Assembly: GCF_014356525.2 (NCBI RefSeq) | Contig: NC_052516.1 | Location: 20,354,257 to 20,418,256 of the forward strand | Source: Nilaparvata lugens | Taxonomy: Eukaryota; Arthropoda; Insecta; Hemiptera; Delphacidae | Length of the DNA: 64,000 nt | Reading direction: 5' to 3' | Part shown: one piece after another, positions 42,263-54,514 of the stretch | How the letters are laid out: each line of letters starts with the position of its first letter | Numbering within the stretch: the stretch's first letter is position 1 | Program-made: the position numbers and the translations under genes | The notes under the pieces: model-generated | Databases searched by the model: none | The model's input: only the letters and a program-made list of their open reading frames with translations | What the model was told of the DNA's origin: nothing

Positions 42263-43257
42263 AAGAGTAGGTACTGGTACAACAGAATTATGCCCTAAAC
42301 TGTTACCATTCCAAGTCATATGGAATATTCTGTTATATGGAATATCCAATCATATGGGATTCCAAGTCATATAATAATATAAAAATAATATTTTAGAAAA
42401 TATTTATTTCTCTCGGGCCACTCTAGTGTTTCGGATGAAATCGTCGGTCCCAGAAACATGTCAGAGGCCCTGCAATTATCATAAAACTGTCCTGAAATAG
42501 CGACATAAAAACACTGAGCCAGCCAGATCACTCGATATTATTAAACAAATGAATTACTATTATTATTATTATTATCAATCCATATATGTCCATATATGTC
42601 ATAATGTCCTACAACCATTCGCATATTTTACTTATATCACCAGAATAGAAAGTTCCAACAGCACTCACTTGTATATCATCACCTCCATGTCTTCAGGAGT
42701 TGTTTGTTCGTTTCCATGTCGAAATCAGACTGATAATGAAATAATATCAATGTTTAATAAATCTAAATACTTGGTTTCCAGTGATTGGCCACCATTACGG
42801 CTTTTTCATTAGCACAGAAAACTACTCATACGGACTACTCAATCCACTTCTTCAAAACAGAGAACTACTTGATTCGGCGTGGACTAAAAGTCCCACATCG
42901 CTGGCCTTCTCAAGATTTTTTTATTCTATGGTCATTAGCTAGTATTAATTCCTCAAGAGTAGGCCTACATGTTTCTTGGAGCGTCCTACAAGTCAATAGG
43001 TGTTCTGGATTCCGAATTCCTTCACATTAGCATGAAGTATTCCTATCAAGGAGTATGTACGCCCCATTGCTATTTAGCTATTTCTCTTGCACCTGGGCAC
43101 CCAAGTTCTCAATGCCTTCCACACTGTATAATCCAGATGATGTACGGCACTTATGTCTTCACATGGCATAATTCACTCATTCCTCCATCTACCTAGATGA
43201 ATTTCCTCTTTTGAGTGAGCAAGTGCTGTTGTCTCAGTCAAGCCTGGATTTGAGCCT
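42263..43257. other. Unclassified AT-rich sequence
   Basis: (ATT)6 at 42557-42576 and a local CATATGG-rich repeat at 42318-42372. No gene recognised. Confidence 0.4.
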
Positions 43258-43620
43258 ACAATTCAATTCAATTCAATTTTTGTTTCCACAAAAAAAAAAT
43301 CATATACATAACAGTTATACAAAATAACTAATAAAAATAATAGTTATACAAAAAACAAATCAAGTAAATATATTTCCCCACTTGGACTATAAATCCGTGT
43401 GTGGGGAATGAATTCCTATCTAGAAAAGCCTTAAGAAATACAGGATAATCGAAATCATTTCTTGAAAAATTTTAAATTTTACTTTTTTTTAACATAAAAA
43501 ATAAACTTTAATTAAACAATAACTTCAAATGTAGAAAATAAAATAGGTTAAATCTATTACTGATTAAGGTCAAAAAGGTCGAAAGAGTTAATAGAGCGCT
43601 GCATCAAAAACAAGAACTAA
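43258..43620 (-). mobile_element. Non-LTR 3' end with (GAATT)n tail
   Basis: On the minus strand the UTR ends in TTTTGTGGAAACAAAAATTG, followed by AATTG repeats (43260-43280). AT-rich with no coding part. It resembles the 38-kb remnant in the GGAAA(C/T)AAA end. Confidence 0.4.
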
Positions 43621-43834
43621 ACACAAGCAAGAAGAGAGAGAAAAAAAGAAAAAATAACGAAACACGGAGAAACTAATGGCTTGTAACATAATAAAAAATT
43701 CCCCATACAGCTGGTCGTAATCATATATAGAGTATGCCGAGGATCACACGCTTAGTCTTCTCAGCATCCATCAAAACTTGTCTTTTTCTTTCAGGTGGAG
43801 CTTTTCCTGCAATAGAATACAGAAGCTATATTTT

Positions 43835-44175
43835 GTTATAATAATATCCTTGTTATAAAGTTTTGTGTTTCTATAGACCTCAACTGCAAAGAATCCCCTT
43901 CACTTCTTGAAAGGTTATAATAAGTTTCTGTAAATACTCTTGGTGATCGAGTTTTGTGTTTCTACAGCACTCATCAGCATGAAATCACGTCTACTTCTTC
44001 TTAGATTGTCATTATTTGCTGTGAATATTCTTGTTGATCAAATTCCGTTTTTCAAACCTCTTGTGTGTGTTTCAATACTTGTCAATACCCTATACATAAA
44101 ATCACCTCCACATCATCAGAATCTATCATAATTCGCTGTAAATATTCTTGTTGATCGGATTTTGTATTCCAAACC
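43835..44175 (+). repeat. Imperfect tandem repeat, about 90-120 bp, four copies
   Basis: TGTAAATATTCTTGTTGATC followed by a GATTTTGTGTTTC-like word recurs near 43848, 43930, 44020 and 44137 with strong divergence. Confidence 0.5.
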
Positions 44176-44209
44176 TTTTGTGTTCCAGCCCTTGTAGAGC
44201 CTCCGTTCC

Positions 44210-44318
44210 GAACCCTAGAAGGTGCAAGGTGCTCCATTCCATTCTAACTCTATAAGGTGCAAGGTTCTCCTTTTCATTCTAACTCTATAAGGTGCAAGGT
44301 GCTCCCTTTTTGTTCTCG
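44210..44318 (+). repeat. 35-bp tandem repeat, three copies
   Basis: The unit contains AAGGTGCAAGGTGCTCC and ATTCTAACTCTAT. Copies start near 44217, 44252 and 44287. Confidence 0.8.
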
Positions 44319-44439
44319 ATCCAGCAGCGTTGTTAGCTAACTCTGTGTTTTCCAACCGCGGCATACAATATTCCATTAAGCCACCTGTTGCTATTCTCTG
44401 CTCAGCTCTGCCTTTCCACCGCTTATCGATCAATACTGC

Positions 44440-44453
44440 CATCATCATCATCG

Positions 44454-44484
<31 letters not shown>

Positions 44485-44655
44485 ATTCCCGATCTCCTTC
44501 CTTACATTATCCTTGTTGGTCTCCTCCTACTCCACATTTATCTCCTTCTCTGCTAACTCACTCTTCCTTCTCCTCCTCCTCCTCTTCATTCTCCTTCTCC
44601 TGTTTGCTCTCTACCTCCTCCGCTTTCCCCTACTCCTCTCTCTTCTTTCAGTAGA
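44440..44655. repeat. (TCA)n microsatellite and pyrimidine tract
   Basis: 44440-44485 is (ATC)n with one variant. 44515-44650 is rich in CTCCTCCTC. Homopolymeric Met or Ile/Ser frames here are artefacts. Confidence 0.8.
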
Positions 44656-44659
44656 CTGT

Positions 44660-45408
44660 TAATGGAAAGGATATTCTTGGCTATAATTTTCCAAGAATGG
44701 AATGGTTTATACATTCAAGCTCCGCTGGTCTCTGTAGCTACAAGACAAAATCATAATTACTATCGTAATTAAAATTTCGACAATTCATCCTCATATCATT
44801 GGAAAGTATATTTTAGTTCATAGTATTCAAAATTCATTAAATTAGTTGGTTATGTTGGATAAATGAATGAGCCAGCAGGTATTGTAATCAACAAACATCC
44901 ATCTTTCCTTCTTTTTCCTGCTTATCATCCCTCTCCTTCTTCTTATTCTCATTCACCCTTCTCTTTCTGCGTGGAATCTTTTTCATATTTTTAATCTTGT
45001 CATTCTCATTAATTCTCATCTTCCACCCATTTAGTGAGCAACAAAAGGTAGTTTCCCCTATCCTTGATTTATTTTTTATCAGTTCATCTGTCTTCTATTC
45101 CTCCCTACATCAACATTACTTTCTCTCCCTCAATATATTTTACAAAATTTTTTATGATACTCCATCACTATATTATAGTAACATAAGGCCCATTGATGGC
45201 TTATGGCTTAAAATATATATTCAGTTTAAAAGGACCTTCAGGCAAGGGACTATGGACTTTATATTATAAAGACTTACAAACATTTGTAATTTGGTATGTA
45301 AAGGCATACTACGTGAGATATTCGTGGTTTGCAAACTACAGCAGCCTGTCCAACAGGCTTTACCGCTCTTTCCTGTCTCAATCTATCACAGGCTACTCGT
45401 TAAAACGT
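44660..45408. other. Unclassified AT-rich sequence
   Basis: No gene or known element seen upstream of the LTR. Confidence 0.35.
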
Positions 45409-45930
45409 TGTCAGGTTGGCAGCACTGTAAACGGTTGGGATGCAAAATGGCGGGAACGTTCGGCTCTTATCTGTGTTCGGCTTCGGCCGCGCTGCGATAA
45501 AGTCTGATTGATGATGCGGTGCCAGCCTGAGCGCCAAACTTTTAAGCGGGAACCGTTTTGGCGGCAACTCGGCGGGAAGGTGATGGCGGGAACTTTTCGG
45601 CGGGAAACGTTTTGGCGGTAAGGTATTGGCGGGAAGGTTTTAGCGCCCCGAAGGCGTTAGATCACAACGCCAGGGAAATAGGGCAGAAGCAAAGATGGGT
45701 CCAGGATATTGATGTTTTATTGACTAATTTCCTTCGAGCTATTTAAGCCGCGCGTTCGCGCTACGCCTTGCAGATGAATTGCACGAGTTCTCTGTCGAGT
45801 TCAGATAGTTCTGAGACGTTTTACTGGCGTTTTATTGCGGATAAGAGTTCTGTGAGCTGGTTTAGTACTCACTGGTGAATGTGAGGTTGTGGAGATGGGT
45901 CTTGGAAACTTGAAGTATGAGGTCCTGACA
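45409..45930 (+). mobile_element. LTR-like segment with TGTCAGG...CCTGACA ends
   Basis: The 522-bp segment starts TGTCAGGTTGGCAGCACTG and ends GAGGTCCTGACA, giving 7-bp inverted TG...CA termini. It is GC-rich compared with its surroundings and contains a TATA-like CTATTTAAG at 45739. The bases after it (ATTTTTTTTGTGCTACGG) do not repeat the 5-bp upstream flank. It may therefore be a 5' LTR with a primer-binding region of BEL/Pao style rather than a solo LTR. No gag/pol is readable downstream, so the element is truncated. Confidence 0.5.
45535..45645 (+). promoter_or_regulatory. Tandem GGCGGGAA motifs (E2F-like) inside the LTR
   Basis: Seven units of about 14-16 bp each start GGCGGGAA, GGCGGCAA, GCGGGAACC or GGCGGTAA, separated by short T-rich linkers (CGTTTT, TTTTC, GGTATT). 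TTTGGCGG and TTTTCGGCGGGAA fit the E2F/DP consensus TTTSSCGC loosely. Another ATGGCGGGAACG lies upstream at 45447. Confidence 0.5.
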
Positions 45931-45934
45931 ATTT

Positions 45935-48100
45935 TTTTTGTGCTACGGTAAGACGTGGTATGAAGAGGTAAGAATAAAAGAGTGAGAAAGGAGAACGCTT
46001 CTCAGTTCTCGCTCTTTCACCCCACTCTATCTCTCACTTGTCTCTCTTACTTCCTGTCTCTCTCTGTTTGAGGTTCTCTCTCACTCGTTATCTCTCTTTT
46101 TCTATTTCAAACTCTCCATCCTTTTCTCTAGCCTCACTCCACGCCAGCATTCACTGTAATCCCAATATATGAAGAAATCCTCTAGCTATCTCTATCGCTA
46201 GCTCCTTCCTAGCTACTTCTATCCTTTTTTCAGTTTCCCCACCTCTATCCCTACTCCTACAATTGTTGGTAGGAGGATTTCCTCAGAAACACCATGTCAA
46301 GAATAAACAAGTTTATGCTCGCACTTCACAGTTTGACGATGATGCAACACAGTTAGTGTATTATAAACAAAAATTGTATCTTATTCAATTTCTTCATCTT
46401 ATAGGATGATTATTCTGTCTCTCTTTGAAAAATTGTTCGTAGAATAGCATCAATATTCATTTTCGATTGCCATACTTTTGTAGCCTGGGTAGAAATAGAT
46501 CATACGATTGTCAAAAACGAAGTAGTAAAAGTCGAATTTGGAAAATTGTGAGGATTACTGAGATTATAAATATCATTCATAGTATTCACAGGTTCAAGTA
46601 GCTGCTTCAGAATGATGCATTCATTTAATAAATTCTAGTTTCAACTAACCAGATGAATAATTTTCAAATCAATCAAATTCATTTACATCATTCTTTGTAC
46701 TTATTATAAAATAAATCACATGAGGTTGTAAATCTTCAAATAAGAATATATTCCTTTCAACTATAATTTATATTACATTATGTTTATAATTGTTCTGTGT
46801 GTGTAAGAGAAATGTAATGAAAGATACAGCTTTGATGGACAATATTGAACAATATGACACATTAGAGGCCCCATAAAAAGGAAATATATTCAATGTTATG
46901 AATATTTTTCAAAACTAATTGAGTAGAATGTAACATCCTACACTCTCTAAGTAGAGCAGAGTATGAATTTCAGAGGTGAAATACATTAGTAGGTGGAATC
47001 TTGGATGTTGTGGATTTTTTCACTTGGAACAAAGAGGAATCTCAGAATGATAAGATAGCACGCAAACAATAAATTAGCAGGCAAATCATGTTGAACGGGG
47101 AGCAAGGAAAGATGTTGAGGACAAAAGATGAAGCAGGAATTACAAGAGAGAGAGACAAGAAAGCAATTGCGAGCGCTTTGTACTTGACAAACAGTTAAAT
47201 GCGATCCACTCTGTGCGAATTTTTTCATCGACAAGAATTCGATTACTGCGATGGAGATTATATAATCCGAAATGAACTCAGCCTGGAATGCCGACTTATT
47301 CAGCTGTAAGTGATGTCTTACTCGCGAATAAAAGCGCTTTTTTGAAAAGGATAGAGCTGTCTGACAATAATATTCTGGAAGCTTCTTCAGACCACCTTCT
47401 TCTCGCCGTTCTCCTTCTCTTTCTTGCCTTTATCGCGCCCTCTCTCGCTCTCCAAGACAATGGCATCATTAAAAAAACTCGTTAGGTAGCTCTGAAGCTT
47501 TTCAAGCCGCGTCAGAGTCCCTCCGCTTTTTCCTCATCAAAAATTTTCCACCACGGATTTTCCTACCCATCTTATCCTTGGGATATTATATTCTTGATTA
47601 GAGTTTTCCACGTCATCTGTCCCGGCAAATCCACAAGGAGCAATAACTCTGAAGTTAGTTCGGAATTATAATTCCTAGTTTCCCGTTTCTCGTCCTCAAT
47701 CTTTCTACAACTTATTTCTGGCTCGAATTCCGATGGATTACACTTTTCCGACCAAAGCTTCTTTGGAATGAGTTCTTCGGTTGAGTATTCCGTCAGTATG
47801 GAAGTTGTCGATTAGTTGAATCTTGAATAAGTTAACGTAAATGTATAAGCGTGAATAGTTGAAGTGAAGCTTCACGTTAACATTACTTAGATGAATCTAG
47901 GATAAGTTAACGAGAATGTGTTAACGTGAATGAGTTAACATTAAGCCTCACTTAAACATTTCATCAACATTATTGGGGAAAAACTTGAATAATCAAGCAT
48001 TCATTACATACGTGGAACATACTAAACATAATCTTAACATTATTGAGAAAATTATAAACAAAAATCAAGCATCTCACTATTAGGCCTATTGCAGGAAAAC
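45935..48100. other. Unclassified sequence
   Basis: 45995-46260 is C/T-rich (CTCTCTCAC). 47330-47530 is a GC-richer unique patch. 47820-47950 repeats GTTAACGTGAAT-like words. No gene recognised. Confidence 0.4.
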
Positions 48101-48103
48101 TAG

Positions 48104-48420
48104 AATTTATTTATTTATTTATTTATTTATTTATACGTGGATACAATAACAAATCATATAAATATGATTGGGAAGGAACAACAATAATTATATAATTATA
48201 AGCAAATGGAATAATTATATAAAAACTGTTTATCGAATTTTAAAAACTAGAATAATTCAATTCTCAATACATAAGTGAATATAGTGGATATAATATAACA
48301 TGCAAGTAAAGTATGTGATATACAAGGGGTAGTGATGGGATATTTCAACATGTCAATTCCCCAACTATCCTTGTAAGACCTGCAAGATAAACATTTTGTT
48401 GCCAAACTTTCCCCTCTATA
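48104..48420 (-). mobile_element. Probable non-LTR 3' end with (AAAT)n tail
   Basis: (TTTA)7 at 48108-48134 is followed by TACGTGGATACAATAACAAA and AT-rich sequence. This is the complement of a UTR plus tail. Family unknown. Confidence 0.4.
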
Positions 48421-48492
48421 CCTTTCTAGGAGAATTCCTTGACAGGATTATTTAAATTATATCTTAGTTTTCTTCTATCCAGTTCAACTGGT

Positions 48493-48672
48493 TGATTTGT
48501 CGGTGGCGAGGAAGTGGCGTGCCCGTTCTTGTACGCCACTAGAGACGGCGAAGTGACACGCCAGTGGCAAGTCTTTCCAGTGTGCATTAGATCATATGTT
48601 TTGAAAGGAATGGCGTGGAAGTGGCAAAAAATTAGTGCCCCGCCAGCGCCACGTCAACGCCACGTCACTTTA
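48493..48672. repeat. GTGGC/GCCAC-rich palindromic segment
   Basis: GTGGCG, AAGTGGCGTG and CAGTGGCAAG on the left half face GCCCCGCCAGCGCCAC and AACGCCACGTCAC on the right. It is a GC-rich imperfect foldback, possibly a MITE. Confidence 0.45.
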
Positions 48673-48704
48673 TTGTGAATTAGGCTTGAGACCTATATTT
48701 TATA

Positions 48705-48912
48705 AAAAAACGTATAGTTTTCATGTTCATTTTGGACTAAAATTTTATAAAACTTGTAGGCTTAAAATTCTAACCTTATCTTGGACTTTGTCACCTATAA
48801 ATTTGGAAGAAAATTAGCACAAGGACTACCTTATCACTTTATCTACCAATGTTATTACATTAGTGTCATTTGCAATGTAAATGAATAAAATAAAACAGAT
48901 AAAATATATCCA
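48705..48912 (+). repeat. Interspersed 200-bp repeat, copy 2
   Basis: Collinear with 42054-42262 at roughly 80-85% identity by eye, ending in AATAAAATAAAACAG. Confidence 0.6.
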
Positions 48913-48914
48913 CC

Positions 48915-49340
48915 ATTGCACGTTGAACGCTTATCAAGGTTTACATGGAGATATAGTAGCATTTATTATAATGTCTACCTGGTTTGAATAACCAATAGCT
49001 GATCAATCTCCGTTCAAACTGAGATGGTGCATGTGCTTATGAGCCAAAGGGGGCATCCATTCAATATCACTTCCGTTCTTCAAGTGCAAGGTACTAATTC
49101 CTCTGCCTTATCCCATCAACAAAATGAATGGGAGATCAATTCAAGATGGCGATCGAGAATCGGTCCAGCATGGTGGAAACGGCTAGAATAATATGTAGTT
49201 CACATGCATAGCATACGTACACATTACATGCACCACAATAGCCAGGTCTGTGCTTACATGAACAGTATGTAAGGTCATGTAACGTATGCGGCGCCGTCAA
49301 TACGTGATAAACATGTTCAATTCACGACCTGCTGTGAGAC
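48915..49340. other. Unclassified sequence
   Basis: 49195-49300 has repeated CATGCA / ACATG words with ACGTATGCGGCGCCG. No gene recognised. Confidence 0.35.
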
Positions 49341-49437
49341 TCACTTTAAGCTGTCAGTAATTCTTGTAGATAAGATGCATGTTTCACCTTTGATCACTGC
49401 TGACAGATTCCAGTGAAACTCACTGTACAGTCGGCGC
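49341..49437. repeat. PAL1 unit
   Basis: GACTCACTTTAAGCTGTCAG opens it, GATAAGATGCATGTTTCACC is the core, and CTGCTGACAGATTCCAGTG closes it. Confidence 0.6.
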
Positions 49438-49439
49438 AG

Positions 49440-51236
49440 CAGATATGTACGTGACAAATCCCCCCCTCCTCTTCGTCCTTCCATAGCCCCCCTTCCACCA
49501 AACAAACCAGCTTACGGCCCGAAATAGAACAGTTTTATGTATCTGCTACATCTCGGAACTTGAGGCTCTGATATCTGACCTCTTGAAATGTGAGAAAATC
49601 TTAACCGAAGTACAATAGTTATGTAAAACGTCCTTACCTAGAGATATTTCAGAGTGATTTGACATTTCTGGAAACTTATGTTTCAGAGCCGTGAATATTC
49701 TTTAATCTTGATTGATACAATAAGTACATCATCAAAATGAATAGTTCAGTAGTTGTAAATCGTCCTGACCTGTAAAAATTTGGGAGTGATTTAAAATTTC
49801 GGAAAATTCATGTTTTAGAACAATATGTATGATTAATTCACTCTTCAAATTTCTAATTTCTTTTACATTGAATAAAATACAATTCCTATGAAAATGATTG
49901 GTAGTAGTATAATGGTCAATAGGCTCAAGCTCCAAAACTATCCCTTTCCCAAATTTTGATGTAAATAGTCCCATCATCTAGATTTGTTATATAAATTGAT
50001 GCATTTCCTGTCCTCTTGAAATATTACAGTATTAGCACATAATAAGTAGTTGGATATCGTTTTCATGAAACCATTTCATGGATCAATCTCTAAATTTATG
50101 TCTTCAGAGATTGACTTATCAAAATATCATCTCCATAAAAGGTACTAGAAATTCTCCATTAGTTTATTTCTCTCTTCTCCAAGGAGAGAATGTTGATAAC
50201 ATTCATCTTCATTTGGGAGTGATTCAAAATTTCCGAAAACTCATGTTTGAAGTTCATTCCAGTTCAAAAACCTGAAAAATAAGACACACATAAAAACAAC
50301 TACAACATACCCACTCAATTTCACACTATTACAGTACCTACATAAATCGTGGCTGTGTTTCAAAAAATAATATTGTCGATCATCTGAGAAGGATATAAAA
50401 TAATATCCTTCCCATTAGCAAGCGACCGGGTGAAAGACAGAGGAAAGGCCTATGAGATGAGTGAGGTAACTGTAAACTAACCCATTGATGATAATGCTGA
50501 AACTAGCTATTCGACTATAAACTCAAATTCTCGACTATAAACCCTTATTGTTAGCATGCAAAACAACCACTGTATTGAGTATAAACAGTTGGTATTATTT
50601 TGTAGACTAAATAAACAGCCGTAATATTGAACCAGTCAATCGTATATTTTCAATTATCTCCACTAATAAGCGGCATTCAATCAGATATGCTGTGTTATTT
50701 TTGGGCCAAAACAAGCACCAGTCATTATACAATCGCCGAATACAAATGCAGAATGCCGATCTGTTAATTGCTAATTTCCTATTCCATGGAGAAGAGAGAG
50801 CGTGTGAGAGAGTGAAATTGACAAACAAACACGTAGGAGGAGACAAAGAGAATATCTGATAGAGAAGGAGGATTGAGAGGGTTGTTCAAATATTTCGATG
50901 TAAAGAGAGAAGTTGTATAAATTCAGAGTGAGGGAAAAATAAGTTCATGGTGAGAAAGTGATTGATAAAAAAATTTGGGAATGGTAGATATAATTATTCA
51001 TATCGAAAATATAGTAATAGAGTAAGTGAAACAGAGAAATCAATTTTACGAAAATAATGGAGAATCTCTGATAGAGGAGTTTTGAGATGGTAGTTCAAAT
51101 GTTTTGAGAGAAGGAATATAGATACAGAGAGAGAAATGAAAATAATTTTGTTAGAGGGACATTGAAAAAGTAATTTGACAATGAGGAATCAATAATAATA
51201 TCGATTTTTTATCTCTTTTCTGTATAGGGCTACTTG
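49440..51236. other. Unclassified AT-rich sequence
   Basis: A related TTTGGGAGTGATT(T/C)A and AAATTTC(G/C)GAAAA word pair recurs at 49780, 50213 and, more weakly, 49650. 50780-51130 is purine-rich. No gene recognised. Confidence 0.4.
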
Positions 51237-51239
51237 TAA

Positions 51240-51376
51240 TATAAATAGAGAGAAAAATAAAAAAATCTCAGTACCCTTTTTAAATTATCTAATCACTGGC
51301 ATCAATGTTGAAACATGTTGTGATTAAATAATTCAAAAAGGGTACTGATATTTTTTATTTTTCTTTCTATTTATAT
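51240..51376. mobile_element. Foldback element (137 bp)
   Basis: ATAAATAGAGAGAAAAATAA through TCAGTACCCTTTTT is mirrored by AAAAAGGGTACTGATATTTT through TTTCTATTTAT. Arms are about 55 bp, with AACATGTTG at the centre. Confidence 0.7.
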
Positions 51377-51399
51377 CTCTTTTTTATTTATAAAATTGT

Positions 51400-51861
51400 C
51401 ACGAGTCTTTCACCTATTCGAGTGACACAGAGAAAAGAGATAATATGAGTCGAGTGAGAGAGAAGAGAATGAGGTGAGAGGAGATTGCTTGATAAGTTCT
51501 ATTCAGATTATAGGTTCAATAGGTCCTACAGCTTTCCACAATACAACAATACAATGAAAAATAATAACTGCACACTTTCAAGGACATAAAATGGGGAAAA
51601 TTGAGATTTCCAGAATGAAAGACGTTGTAGAAAGTCAAGAGTAGAAATAAGAACTTTCCAGGTGTGGAGGGGAAATTGAGTGAGAGTTTTAAGGGAAGAA
51701 GAAAGAGAAATTATTGTAAGGCGAGAAAGAGAGTGATGGGAATTGGGATGCAGTGATAATGAGAGTGATAGAATGATTAAGAGGATTGAGAAATACATCA
51801 TAAGATGGAAGAGAGATGGCAAATGAGCTGATGAGAGTAGAAGGGATATGACAAAAAGAAT
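51400..51861 (+). repeat. Purine-rich sequence
   Basis: GAGAGAGAAGAG and GAAAGAGAG words dominate. The long minus-strand Leu/Ser frame (51526-51909) reflects this bias. Confidence 0.5.
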
Positions 51862-52181
51862 ATATTCTGAGGCGAAAAGAAAAAATTCCTCTTCAGGAGT
51901 GAAATGCATCCTTCAATACTCCAAGAGAAGTGAGTGTTTTTCAAATATTTACAAGTAACACAGTGTCAGAACTACAACAGAGTTAGAAAATATTCCTCCA
52001 GTTCTCAAGATCACAAATTAATATTCTGAGGCGAAAAGAAAAAACTCCTCTTCAGGAGTTAAATGCATCCCTCAATACTCCAAGAGAAGTAAGTGTTTTT
52101 CAAATATTTACAAGTAATACAGTGTCTGAACTACAACAGAGTTAGAAAATATTCCTCCAGTTATCAAGATCACAAATTACA
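51862..52181 (+). repeat. 159-bp tandem duplication, two copies
   Basis: TATTCTGAGGCGAAAAGAAA begins at 51863 and 52022. The copies differ at only about 10 positions, so the duplication is recent. Confidence 0.85.
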
Positions 52182-52184
52182 ATG

Positions 52185-52925
52185 TCTCAGATACCCTTGA
52201 AAATGTAGTGTTTCATGTATGTTAATATTTCTTAACTTAATATTTCTACCTGTAACAGATTAAAGAGATAAAATTTCATTTTTATGTAGACTTTACAACA
52301 ATAATACACAAAATGATAGTCCTTAATATAAACAATGAATGAATGAAAGAACGAGTGAGTTGAAAGTCGGATGAAAAATAAGATGGTGGAAAAGAAGTGC
52401 AAGAAGAAAGCGAGATCAGTTACCAAAGAAAAATAGAGAACGTGAGATAGAGAGTGAAGAGCATAAATTAGGCTAAGATTGGAATGATAAAGATGCAGAT
52501 ATAAGATTCGATGGGAGATGAAGACAGACAATGGGAAGATTGAACATACAATTAAGAAGAGATGGGAGGTCAGATGCAAGAGAGGGAGAGATACAATTAA
52601 GAAGAGAGGGAGTGAGTGTGTTTGTTGGAGAAAGAACGATGAAGAGAAAAGGTGTGACAAGGATAGATTACTGGTGAGATGGCGGGTGGCTCGGAATTTT
52701 CCGCATGATCAGACCAGCAGCACAGGAGACCCGAAGCTGGAAGGAAACTCGGGTGGGAAATAGGAAAATTCTACAGTCGACTGAGTTTCCCGGTTCACCC
52801 CCTACGGGGAAAATTCCCCCCTCTCTGGGAAAACTTCCCTCCCTCCATAACTTGACGTCTTCTTGTCGGGACCACCCCGAGGCTGACAATAATTTTGGCA
52901 AATTTCTGCTGCTGGTTTTACGTGC
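52185..52925. other. Unclassified; purine-rich, then a GC-richer unique patch
   Basis: 52340-52680 is A/G-rich. 52690-52920 is GC-richer with CCCGGTTCACCCCCTACGGG and GGGACCACCCCGAGG. Frames through it have no recognisable domain. Confidence 0.4.
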
Positions 52926-52927
52926 CA

Positions 52928-52970
52928 CTTGTCACACGTCACACGTCACACGTCACACGTCACATGTCTG
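52928..52970 (+). repeat. (GTCACAC)n heptamer array
   Basis: Five CACACGT/GTCACAC units in a row, ending in CACATGTC. Confidence 0.85.
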
Positions 52971-53219
52971 TGAGGCACGCGGTGACCTATAGCCTTCGGT
53001 GAATTGAATCGCTCGTCACTGTTTTGCACTGGCAATTATGTTCAGGAAGTTGAGGCTGGCTGAGATTGCAGATGTTATACTTGGGTAATATTGATCTAGT
53101 TGGTATATAGTATAGTTGGTATAATAGAGCCAATCATTGAGATTAGCCTTGATGATAATGCAATCATTGAGATAAATAATTAAATAGAAGCAAGATAATT
53201 TCTAATTGATTGGAAATTG

Positions 53220-53605
53220 AGAAAGGCTGACCCACACCAGACCAGCGTTTCTTTTAGTTTTCATCAGTTGGGAAAGGAAATAAGTTGACAATAAGATCAT
53301 ACGTATATTCAACAAACATTAAGTAAGTTATCATTTTAAAAGGTTGGCAGAAAAACTAGGCAACAAAAAATACGTATATTCAACAAACATTAAGTAAGTT
53401 ATCATTTTGAAAGGTTGGCAGAAAAACTAGGCAACAGAAAATGGCTGACACATACCAAAACAGTTTTTATTCCAGTTTTGATCAGTTGGCAATAAGTTGA
53501 CATAAGATGATATAAGATGATAACATAGATTGACAATAAGATGATATATATTCAACAAACATTAAGTAAATTATCATTTTGGAAGGTTGGCAGAAACATT
53601 CAAAC
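53220..53605 (+). repeat. Tandem repeat with nested 66-bp duplication
   Basis: TATTCAACAAACATTAAGTA and AGGTTGGCAGAAA recur at about 53307, 53373 and 53548. The first two are a 66-bp tandem pair. Upstream and middle segments share GGCTGAC(C/A)CA(C/T)A and GATCAGTTGG words, so a longer unit of about 200 bp is also repeated. Confidence 0.75.
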
Positions 53606-53985
53606 ATGTATGGATTGTAACATTGTTTCTATTCATGATTAGTCTCCATTTATTTGTGATGTCGATCAGTAACATAATGATGACTGACTGCTGTACGCAC
53701 TGTATACAGTCACTGTAACGGAAGGGTCTCAGTTCATCAAGTGCTGCATTGTGACGATTACCCAGTACATGCTGCCATCTCCCAGGAGTATTAATACCTA
53801 CAATTCTCGTTGTTGACCAATCAGGAACAAGAGTAGGCGGAGTCAATGTTGGCCACCCAGTTACTCCTGCCATCTCCCGGCAGAATTCACAACTAATTTT
53901 CTCCGCCAATCAGGAGAGACTAAAAGTGGCTTGGAGTGAGTCTGTGGGTGTGTTTTTATCTGAATAGTGACAAGGTGGAAGAGAG
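53606..53985. other. Unclassified, slightly GC-richer sequence
   Basis: 53760-53930 has related words CTGCCATCTCCCAGGAGTAT and CTGCCATCTCCCGG, a local duplication of about 115 bp spacing. No gene recognised. Confidence 0.4.
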
Positions 53986-53989
53986 GGTG

Positions 53990-54110
53990 TGTGAGAAAAA
54001 GAGATACTGAGAGAGAAAGTGTGAGTGCAACAGTGAAAAAGAGAGATACTGAGAGAGAAAGAGTGAGAGCAACAGTGAGAAAGAGAGATACTGAGAGGGA
54101 TAAAGAAGAA
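53990..54110 (+). repeat. 45-bp tandem repeat, about 2.5 copies
   Basis: The unit contains AAAGAGAGATACTGAGAGAG and GTGAGAGCAACAGTGA. Confidence 0.75.
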
Positions 54111-54514
54111 GAAGGGGAGTGAATGAGACGGATTCAGATTGAGATTCCTTTATTCATGTGTTCACCAAAACAAAAGGGATAAGAGAGAGGGAGAGAGAGA
54201 AAGAGAGACAGAGTGAGTGAGTGGGAGAGATTGAGGAGTGAGTGATAGGAGACATAGCGAGTAGTCTCATTAGACTGCACTTCTTGGTCATATTAGAACA
54301 ACGTCTGCATGGCGATAACAACTAACAGCACCTCAGAGCGCTGACATTTATAAATTCGCCCAGCCGAGACTAGACAAGAGACTCTCGTTAGGTTCAAGGT
54401 CCATTTACTTACTGACACAATAGCAACACTCAGAATAACTATAATTATTCATCCCTTATGCTTTTAGTCTGCCGTCACCCCCTTGTTATTGTTGAATTTT
54501 GCATGAATGCCTCT

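Noticed and set aside
44215..44484. Minus-strand frame starting with a run of Met
   Set aside because: Translation of the (ATC)n microsatellite and the 35-bp tandem repeat.
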